Shown here: one piece after another, positions 56,519-64,000 of the stretch
Numbering within the stretch: position 1 is the stretch's first letter
How the letters are laid out: each line of letters opens with the position of its first letter
Assembly (NCBI RefSeq): GCF_001411555.2
Contig: NC_049912.1
Coordinates: forward strand, 2,993,001-3,057,000
Length of the DNA: 64,000 nt
DNA from: Juglans regia
Lineage: Eukaryota > Streptophyta > Magnoliopsida > Fagales > Juglandaceae
Direction: 5' to 3'
Notes under the pieces: model-generated
Databases searched by the model: none
What the model saw: the letters and a program-made list of their open reading frames with translations, nothing else
What the model was told of the DNA's origin: nothing
Position numbers and translations under genes: made by a program

Positions 56519-58224
56519 TTAACAACTGTTCCAGCCCTCCCTTTGTTTCTTGTACGACTTGCACTCCCCTCTTTTCCATCATAATTAATAGACCACGTCA
56601 GCCTCTTTAACTCCCTATTTCTTTTTAACCCTGTACCATGTTGTCCTGCTTCAATGGCTATAATCAGTGCCTTGAATTGTTCTTCATATCCTTTACACGA
56701 AATTCCCATGCAACTTTGAAGTTCCTCAACCTTTTTCAATACCCAATCATCTGAAACATTAGGAAAAATCATTCTTATTGGAGTCGGCTCCACTCCTGCA
56801 GACTCCTCCCCCACTTTAGAGCATTTATTTGGTTCAATCATCTTCAACTGACTTTCTCCTACCATCTCTGATGCACTCCCACACTCCACTGTGACTATAG
56901 CTTCTTGTCGAGCACCTTCAGAACCTTTGCTGTGTGCCAGCAGTTCGGGCCTTTCCACCAAGGTTATCTGTGGCAACCTGGATTGATCTAGGGGTATCCC
57001 CTGACTCCCCGAGAGGTTCTGTGGTGTCCCTGATGAAAACCCACGCCCATCTTCATACAAACTCACTTCCAGACCTTCCCCTTCCGCGATTTCTTCCACC
57101 TCCACCTCCGTCGGTTGTAGTGTCACCGCCAGACCACCCACTACGTCCCCATGAGCCGTCGCTCCCTTCTGTTCCATCCCCTGTCCAAGACTCGGTCTTG
57201 CTATATGTGTTTCGGGCCCCTCCATCGAACCCGAAACCTCGGAGGGTTTCGGGATATGCTTCTCTGCCGCCGACAACACTTCCATCGAGGCCTCCGCTTC
57301 CTCCGTCGACGTCGACTGAGGTTGCGCCGGCGTCGACGACCCTGGCCCACCCCCCGATGGGCCTGCTGACCCATTCCCCACTGGGCCTGCAGGATGGCCT
57401 GCTTTCTTTCTCCAAAAAGAAAGCTTCTGCTGCGTGGGCTCAGCTCGAGCTGACCCATAACCCTGGGCTTTCCCTATGGGCCCAACCCGCCCCATATCTT
57501 CAAAACCCAGACCTCCTGCCCCACTTCTTCCTCTATCACCCGCCCCACACTCCTGCCCCATTTCTTCTTTACCCAAAACGCTGCGTATAAGCCCCTTTAC
57601 TTTAACACTCATCTCCTCCAACGAAGCCTGCAAATCCCGTAATTCCTTCAAAACAATTATCTCACTCTGCCCAGCCCACCTGCCACCTCTATTTTGTCTC
57701 TGATTTTCTCCCAAAACAGTGAGATCTCCTGACCGTAGTAGGCCTGCCATATCTGACTTTTGCACATCTCGGGTTGACTGTAGAGCCTCCTTGTACGTCA
57801 TAGCAGACGTGAGAGTTTCTGCCTGTGTAGATGGAAGAACTCTCCTCTTCCCACCTACAATGCCAACCTCCCTCAATGCCTCAGCCAGTTTTCTCCACCC
57901 CCACCCATTTCTGTCTCCAGGAATTATAATGAAGCTCCTACTACCACCTCCACTATAGACCACCAGAGCCAAGTAATTGCCGCGAGAATTAGAGCCTTTT
58001 TGCGCTACGAAGGCTCTATTACCTTCTCTGAAAACAGAGTAATAACCCTTACTGCCATGTTTATGACAGCCCTCCAAGGTTTTTGCCGCCCAAAGAGCAG
58101 TGTCCAAACCCAACCTCAGGTTTTGCATTCCTTTCCACCCTCTCTCAGTGATAAGCACTCCACTCCCATCTGCCCTCACCTCAAAAAACTTGGACTCAAT
58201 TGCTACACTTCTCACAGTAGGCAT
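56515..58224 (-). CDS. LINE ORF1: putative RNA-binding protein
   Basis: 569 residues from the first ATG (KMPTVRS; the open frame extends 12 codons further only to a TTG). The N-terminal 130 residues form a compact domain (FFEVRADGSGVLITERGWKG ... NYLALVVYSGGGSRSFIIIP ... GWGWRKLAEALREVGI) typical of plant LINE ORF1 proteins. It is followed by a long Gly/Pro/Glu-rich linker and a basic end (RNRELKRLTW ... RTRNKGRAGTVVK). No CCHC zinc knuckle was seen. The stop TGA lies inside ATGA together with the ORF2 start. The role as RNA chaperone is inferred from position and family. Confidence 0.85.
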   Translation of the reverse strand: MPTVRSVAIESKFFEVRADGSGVLITERGWKGMQNLRLGLDTALWAAKTLEGCHKHGSKGYYSVFREGNRAFVAQKGSNSRGNYLALVVYSGGGSRSFIIIPGDRNGWGWRKLAEALREVGIVGGKRRVLPSTQAETLTSAMTYKEALQSTRDVQKSDMAGLLRSGDLTVLGENQRQNRGGRWAGQSEIIVLKELRDLQASLEEMSVKVKGLIRSVLGKEEMGQECGAGDRGRSGAGGLGFEDMGRVGPIGKAQGYGSARAEPTQQKLSFWRKKAGHPAGPVGNGSAGPSGGGPGSSTPAQPQSTSTEEAEASMEVLSAAEKHIPKPSEVSGSMEGPETHIARPSLGQGMEQKGATAHGDVVGGLAVTLQPTEVEVEEIAEGEGLEVSLYEDGRGFSSGTPQNLSGSQGIPLDQSRLPQITLVERPELLAHSKGSEGARQEAIVTVECGSASEMVGESQLKMIEPNKCSKVGEESAGVEPTPIRMIFPNVSDDWVLKKVEELQSCMGISCKGYEEQFKALIIAIEAGQHGTGLKRNRELKRLTWSINYDGKEGSASRTRNKGRAGTVVK

Positions 58225-58725
58225 TTTCCTTCCAAAACCACTCCACCCAGCCACCCTCAAACACCCACCCCCACCTTAAACTCAACTGAGCTACATGTTA
58301 ATCTCCCCAAGTAACTGCCCCTAATGGCAACCCAATACCAGAAGCAAGAACAGAAAAACAAGCCAAGAAAAGCAAGAGAGAGAGAGAGAGAGAGAGAGCA
58401 CTTTCTCCAATTCATACATAACATTCATCCCCCAATTCAAGAGGTCTTGTGTAATGCTATATGCACTCTTTAACTTTAGAACCCTTTAATTCAACATTGG
58501 CAAAACAATAATTCGTACCATTAAATTATCATTTAATAAACTAAACATTCATCCCTCATTGTAAAAACCAAAGAGGGAAAAAAAAACTACCTGTGTAGAA
58601 ACAAAAATTATTTATTTACTGGCATATTAGAAAACTAACAAGGAGACACATGTGACCTTATCTAGATTTGTAATAACTCTCCAATAACTACTTCGCAAAG
58701 CAAACAATCAAATGACTCTTCTGTA

Positions 58726-61700
58726 TCACTCATCATTTAAACCAAGAACCTCTCGATTAAACTCCTCAATTTTAGCAGCCAACTCTTCCCTGTTTTTCTG
58801 CAAGACAGTAGAAATTAATTAGCATGACTTCTCATACAATGCAAGTAATTCCACATCCAATCATAATATTAGGTACCTTAAAGATCAGATAGCGATAACT
58901 GAACCAGAGTGTGTAGCCAAGACCCACTACTTCCATCAACTTGGGGAACTGATTTCAATACATCAAACTTAATTAAGCTTGCCAGACTATGAGAAAATAA
59001 ACCTTGTTCATAATTTCAAGGAACTACTAACTTAACACACAAAAAAACATATAAATTCGCACCAGTGGAATAGAATCAATAGCACCAACAATGGCCGATG
59101 CAAACCACAGGGCAACCAAGGCACCACCACCATATAAAAGAATAATATTCGTCTCATCCGAGTCAAACTGCATGATGTTAATGAGCAAATCATCAATATA
59201 GATAGAATAAGTGACTAACAAATACTAGAATTAAACTAAAACCACTCAGCTAAACAAAAATGTAAGTTCAAAACTACTGAAATTAACACGTCATACATAT
59301 GCAGTATGGAGATGTGCCACTCTAATGGATGAGCTAACCATAACCTAGTGAATATCCTCCTTTTTTATGTTTGCATAAATACATGATTAAGACAATCTCG
59401 AACCATGAAAAATTATGATGTAAAAAATAAGAAAATCGTGACCATACATAAGTGGAGATAACTTTAAGATAAGTTTGAGCCCCACTAGGCCTCGTTTGCA
59501 TTCAAAACCTACCTCAACTCAACTCATCTCAACTCATCATTACAACTTTTTCAAATTCTCACACAAAATATAATAAATAATTCAACTTTTATTCTAATAT
59601 TCACAAACCATCTTAACCCATCTATGAATCCAAACCACTCCTAAAAGTTGAAGAGTTCAATGTGCAAATGGGGGAAAGATAATAGATGGAGGTGAGCTGT
59701 TGTTTAAAGGAAACATTTGTTATAGAGGAGTTTTGCTTAAAGGAACCATCTGTTGCTCAGGTAACCGCTCAGGATTGACTTTCATCAACCAACCATATCC
59801 AGAAAGTTTCGTATTGTTTTATCCTTCATCACAGCAACTTATTCCCCTTTATCATTATAAATCATGAAGTTAAAAAGAGAATTCACATGGAAAGTTATAT
59901 GATAGCAGGATGAACAAGCAAATAATCTTTTACTAATCTATATTGACTCCAGTCATTGTACCATTGAAAAGGAGCAGGAATGTGTATGATTCTCATCATT
60001 CTCAACTATTACATACAACTTAATTACACAAAAAAGCCTGATAGACAATAAACAAAAAGATGGGACAATGGAATACACGGAAGGAGGGAGAAGGAAAATA
60101 TAAAAAATGAAGCAATGACAATTTATATAAACGACTGGTATTCAGGGTTGCTCAGGTAACCGCTCAGGATCGACATGGCTGTCGATGTTTCATCCAATGT
60201 TCAATGAACACTGTCAACCATTTAAAGCATCATCATAGCAACCAAAGTCACATTTTCCTCCAACGACTTTGTCTAAACCTTGGAAGTAAAAAAAATAAGT
60301 AATCAAAAAGTTCACAATTGACTTACAAATAGGAAAACGGAAGCAAATGAGCACAATGAGGACAATGCAAACAAAATTATGAAAAAGTATAAAAACAAAC
60401 TACCCATTATTATTCACGAGAAATATATTATCAAACAACAAAAGAGAATAGCTGCTAGAATCAAGCATGGACAGTCAACTACAACTCTATCTCTCTCTCC
60501 CCCACCCACAAAAACAAGTACCTAGTGCTATATATTCTGCGCTCATTTAGTCACAAAAAATACCCCATACTTGTACAAAAAAAGAACATTGTTTTTTATA
60601 AGATAAACTTATTAATGCTTAATGGAAATGAGAAAGGTATAATCGAAGTTTAGGGGGTAACGCCAAAACTGCCTATTGAGAGAAGAGAAAAAAAAAGGAA
60701 CATACTAAAAAACAAAGCTATAGAGACCGATTCGCTGCCATCCAAAGGCAATGTGCATTTGGAAAAGAAAACCTCAAGGTCTTCACCATTCCTTGTGATG
60801 TCTTTGAAACTTAAGTCTTTTTTGGTGGCCATCTTTCAAGGCTTCTCAGCAGGTACCTATAATGAGGGACCTCTTATTTCCCACTTAATATTTGCACGTC
60901 ACGCACTAATTTTCTGTTAATAAAACCTTGAAAAGATTATTCTTTTCACCGTTTATTCCTATGCTTTGATGTGGTTTCATGATAACCTAGTTAGAGAGCC
61001 CCATTTGGGACAGCCCAAAAGATCGAGCAAACTAAAGTGAAAATAATGGCATGATTGAAACTAAGAAATGCCAACATGATTAAACTCATTTCCAGAAAGA
61101 GTTTTGGATAAGTAAACAAAGGAGAAGAAAAAGAAGGAAAATTGAAATGCATGTATGGAGAAGTTACTAAGTAGACACCTCAAATTGATAAAAAGAGAAG
61201 GTAGGCGTCAATCAGCGAAACTTCCAACCTTGCTTTTGGCCTCCCATGAATCAGATAAGCACCCGATGCTTTAGCTTATCTGGGATTATGAAGGCACCAA
61301 GAGAGAGTTTAAACATAAAACTATTGCTTCTTTTAGGGAATTTCATTGGAAGTGGGACTTAAAAAAAGAGAACAATGTTGGTCCTACAAGAATTACCACT
61401 TAATTAAAGACAGTCAGCAGAAAATCACCCTCACTTGGCCAACTTCCATTCAATATAAAAAAAAAAAATGAAACATTGACAACTGTAACAGTCACCACAA
61501 CACAACTATGATCTGAACTTAATAATCTCATGCCTTTCTTTGTTTATGGTCCAATACTCTAGTATGCTAGGCATAGAGGAAACACTCCAATCCATCCCAA
61601 ACATGGTGTTAAACTAAATACTAACATCACATAACTATTGACAAACTTGCCATTTCATTTATCGTTAAATTAATTTTAAGTCTTCATGAATTACTCATGC

Positions 61701-63246
61701 TGCATAATAATCTTTCCTTGAAAAGATGGGCAAAATTAATCATTCCAGTAATTTTTGCTACAATTAACCAAGCATTCTTTTATTTCAGGTAATGCCACCA
61801 ATGCCTACCAAATTAATTCATTGTAGAAAGATACACAAATAACTCAATTGAGGCAGATTCCGCATGTTTCCTAGTCAAGTTGATCCATTTGAGACCATTT
61901 GTTCGACTCCAGTATAAGCACCCTCAACTAAAAAAAAGATATGGTAAAAGACATATCGGCCCAAGACGGTATGTCCTTAAAGAAGGTACGAAAAGTTTTA
62001 GAACTATTAAGTCTATACATGATAAATAAAAGGTTTGTAATGGGAGAGAAAGTTGTGCCATTATGCCACAAGGAAATACTATGAAGTAAATTATTTACAA
62101 ATTTCAAATGGATTTAAATATTTAAACAGAGAATGCCTTGTCATAATATATCTGCAGATTGACAACACAATCATAAAACACAAGTTTTCTAAGGATTTGA
62201 AAGGACCTTTATATTAAGCTTATCCAAAATTTCAAATGACTCTGTTTGCTCATCCGCAAGAGACTCTTCTTTAGGAACTTCTCCTGCTACAGTTTCATGA
62301 AATGTCTTCTTTTCAGCTGGTGGAACATCTTCAAGGGTTATCATACTATCGAATTCTCCACCAGCGTACGGATTTGCTCCACTTGATGTTTCTTCTGATG
62401 ATGATGTCGCTCTGGGAATTAGACTAGTAAAAACCAACCCTGAAAATAAGTGAAGGCTGAAAGTGCATTGGAAGATATACTTGGAAAACGAGGGAAAAAG
62501 CAGATACAAGTGTTTCAAACGTTCTTAGAGCATGCTTATGCAAAGTATAGATAAATTCCGTTCAAAAAACAACATTTTTTATTGGCACTAGTGTCCGAAA
62601 CAAAATCCCGACTAAGTCTAGGGTGCACAAGCTCTCGGCTCTTGGTAAGCAGTTTTCGTAAGTGCACCTAGGTAATTCCAAGGAAAGTTTTCCTAATCCG
62701 ATGCCCCTAGATATTGTTTGCACCCATGCCACCCAAGGGTTTGAGCTTAGATCTCGAGAGAGCATGCAGACCAAGGCTCCACTTGAGCCAACCCGGTTGT
62801 TGGAAAAGCAACATTAATTTACTACTATAGAGCAAACGGTTGAACAGTCTAGAAAACACCATAATAAAGTTTTAGAGATCTGAGCATTACACAATAACGT
62901 ACAACAAAACTGCAAAAAAGCATATGAATAAATCATCGGAAAACGGAGAGAACAGGAACGTACAGTGAAGATAATAAGTAAAATAGATGTACTCAAATAC
63001 AAACGCCCTCCTTAAACAGCGCAAAGGGAACTAAAAAAAAAAACAAAAAGCAACGAAAATCAGAAACTAGAGTGAAGGGATGGAGAACGTACGGGAGTGA
63101 AGGCCCCTGCAAGAGCGAGTGAGTAGGCTTGGTCTCAGAGGGGGAGAGGGTTTGGAGCGGAGGAGGCGGGTAGGGGTTGTAGAAGAGAGCCTGCTGGAAT
63201 ACTTGGGAATAACTGAGATGGCTCGTGCTGTGGTACAGATCTCCAT
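58726..63246 (-). CDS. CURT1D: CURVATURE THYLAKOID 1 family protein, chloroplastic, 5 exons
   Basis: Exons (minus): 63246-63093, 62439-62207, 59167-59063, 58948-58877, 58797-58726; all GT-AG; 211 residues. Residues 1 to about 60 are Ser/Arg/Pro-rich with few acidic residues (MEICTTARAISVIPKYSSRL), a plastid transit peptide. A charged stroma-type segment follows (TLEDVPPAEKKTFHE ... EQTESFEILDKLNIK). Exon 3 holds the first membrane segment (ILLYGGGALVALWFASAIVG) with the AIDSIPL loop. Exon 4 starts FPKLMEVVGLGYTLWFSYRY, the second segment. The C-terminal helix is KNREELAAKIEEFNREVLGL. CURT1 proteins bend thylakoid membranes at grana margins and act as oligomers. The AIDSIPLFPKLMEVVGLGYTLWF wording is closer to CURT1D than to A-C as I recall, so the D label is tentative. 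Intron 2 (3.04 kb) and intron 1 hold mobile elements. Confidence 0.9.
59488..59642. repeat. AT-rich CGTTTGGAT-type MITE in CURT1 intron 2
   Basis: Starts AGGCCTCGTTTGCATTC, then AACTCAACTCATCTCAACTC, ATCATTACAACTTTTTCA, CACACAAAATATAATAAA, and ends CTATGAATCCAAACCACTCC. It is about 45 bp shorter than the best copy. Confidence 0.7.
59752..60170. repeat. 24-bp direct repeat 395 bp apart in CURT1 intron 2
   Basis: The 24-mer from GTTGCTCAGG to CGCTCAGGAT occurs at 59752-59775 and exactly at 60147-60170, and GAC follows both one base later. Inside each copy GCTCAGG(T/A) is itself repeated (GCTCAGGTAACCGCTCAGGA). Confidence 0.85.
62577..62808 (-). mobile_element. SINE in CURT1 intron 1
   Basis: Read on the minus strand it starts GGGTTGGCTCAAGTGG with A box TGGCTCAAGTGG (62790-62779) and a B-box-like AAGCTCAAACCC (62748-62737), 42 nt apart, as in tRNA-derived SINEs. 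The body ends GTGCCAATAAAAAA. The flanks carry CAACATT on both sides (62570-62576 and 62809-62815), extending to AAAAxCAACATT with one mismatch, a probable target-site duplication. Confidence 0.7.
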
Positions 63247-64000
63247 ACCTGGAGGTGGAGGCTGCGGGGACTCGGGTCTCTACTGCTTCGAGACGCTTCT
63301 AGGGCTTGGTCTACCCTTTTAAGGGAGTACGACGGTAGCGCTAGGGTTCTTTGACTCGTTTGTTTTTAGTATTTTAAACGCCTCTCAATTTATCTATTTT
63401 TATATAAAATAAAATAAATAATTTAATTTTTTTTAATTTAAAAAATTAATATTAAAAAATATATTATAACATTATTTTATTTAATTTTTAATTTTAATGT
63501 CAACTCATTTCATCTCATCTCATATAAAAATAAACGAGAGCTCACATTTTCATCTCTATCTTTTTTTTTTTTCCCTTCTTCTTTTCATTTATTTTCATCA
63601 ATTATATTTAAGACATGATAAGGTACTTGGAAGAATTATTTTTTTATAATTTTATTTTTAAATATCACTTATAAAACATTTTTTAATTTTAATTTTTTTA
63701 TTTAATACGTAAAAGTTAATACAATTTTATTAATTTCAAAACAAAACACAAAAATTAATACAATTTTTACAAAAATTTAAAATAAAAAGTATATTAAAAA
63801 TTATAATCCAATAATTTTTAAATTTTATAATATTTTTATTTTGTTTTATTTATTTTATTTTATTTTATTAAAATTTAATAATAAAAGAATAATAAAATCA
63901 CACTCATTAGTGGCACAAAAGTACCAAAAAGCGTTCAAACGGATAAAGGTCGATGATGGAGGCATGAGGTATGCTTTGTTAGTGCCAGCAGTACAGGGGC
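63247..64000. other. Upstream flank of CURT1 and AT-rich DNA
   Basis: 63247-63330 is the probable leader/promoter of the CURT1 gene (TTAAAAGGG about 70 bp before the ATG on the minus strand). The rest is AT-rich with one MITE. No gene is seen up to the window end. Confidence 0.55.
63371..63541. repeat. AT-rich CGTTTGGAT-type MITE upstream of CURT1
   Basis: Family interior TATAAAATAAAATAAATAAT, ATTTTATTTAATTTTTAATT, AACTCATTTCATCTCATCTC, ending AAAATAAACGAGAGC. It lies about 130 bp beyond the CURT1 start codon, in its promoter region. Confidence 0.6.

Larger units (their letters stand above)
52812..58427 (-). mobile_element. Full-length LINE with both ORFs open
   Basis: About 5.6 kb on the minus strand. 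The 3' end is a poly(A) of about 13 (poly-T from 52812). The element is flanked by perfect TCCCCCAATTC copies (52801-52811 and 58428-58438), an 11-bp target-site duplication. The 5' UTR is about 200 bp and contains a CT run (58376-58398 on the plus strand). ORF1 (569 residues) and ORF2 (1204 residues) have no stop or frame shift. The insertion lies 156 bp beyond the copia 3' duplication and about 290 bp past the stop codon of the CURT1 gene, on the same strand as that gene. Intact ORFs and a clean duplication point to a young insertion. Confidence 0.93.

Noticed and set aside
56934..57590. 218-residue plus-strand Pro-rich frame opposite LINE ORF1
   Set aside because: It is a complement of the Gly/Ala-rich linker of ORF1; low-complexity shadow.
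60650..60832. 60-residue minus-strand frame starting with ATG in CURT1 intron 2
   Set aside because: It lies within a well-supported intron and has no domain; the four exons around it already join in phase.
1..64000. CRISPR arrays, prophage or bacterial operons
   Set aside because: None seen. The regular repeats are microsatellites, and all genes have plant introns and families.

Overview
The window is nuclear DNA of a dicot plant. It has intron-bearing plant genes, a nuclear-type tRNA-Ser, copia, LINE, SINE and MITE elements, and very AT-rich intergenic DNA full of TA and GA microsatellites. A dispersed AT-rich repeat with CGTTTGG-type ends recalls repeats I associate with Fagales (walnut, pecan), but that placement is only an inference.

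Layout. 1-3.2 kb is decayed retroelement DNA: a minus-strand copia fragment cut by the window edge and a plus-strand LINE relic. At 3.7-4.5 kb lies a single-exon DUF4408-type membrane protein gene. From 9.85 to 17.47 kb (minus) a four-exon SABATH carboxyl methyltransferase gene is spread over 7.6 kb, because its third intron is about 6.3 kb and holds a hAT-type MITE, a SINE with target-site duplication, a TRIM-like piece and microsatellites. From 17.5 to 24.6 kb is intergenic with CACTA-like and LTR-like remains. At 24.6-25.5 kb is a J-like/zinc-ribbon protein gene without HPD. At 26.7 kb is a 263-bp LINE stub with a 16-bp target-site duplication. At 27.6-28.35 kb is a bHLH/ACT-type transcription-factor pseudogene. 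At 29.35 and 31.72 kb are two tandemly duplicated secreted proline-rich protein genes.

From 33.2 to 40.2 kb (minus) is a 12-exon ubiquitin-specific protease of the MYND-finger UBP15/16 group; its reading frame closes only if one intron is GC-AG. From 40.2 to 43.8 kb is a MITE cluster, followed by tRNA-Ser(GCU) at 43.84 kb. At 45.43-46.42 kb is an intronless mitochondrial dicarboxylate carrier/UCP5-like gene.

From 46.94 to 52.64 kb is a structurally complete but coding-dead copia element (LTRs, PBS, PPT, 5-bp duplication). A 985-bp Mutator-like insert with a 9-bp duplication sits in it and seems to carry host-gene fragments. Next to it, 52.81-58.43 kb, is a full-length LINE on the minus strand with two open ORFs joined by an ATGA overlap, flanked by a perfect 11-bp duplication. 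It lies about 290 bp past the stop codon of a five-exon CURT1 thylakoid-curvature gene (58.73-63.25 kb, minus), whose introns contain a SINE and a MITE.

The host genes look independent; there is no pathway cluster. The most notable features are the transposon biology (nested Mutator-like in copia, apparently intact LINE, several clean target-site duplications) and the gene structures rebuilt from splice sites (SABATH with a very large intron, UBP with a GC-AG intron, CURT1). Coding starts given here use ATG only.
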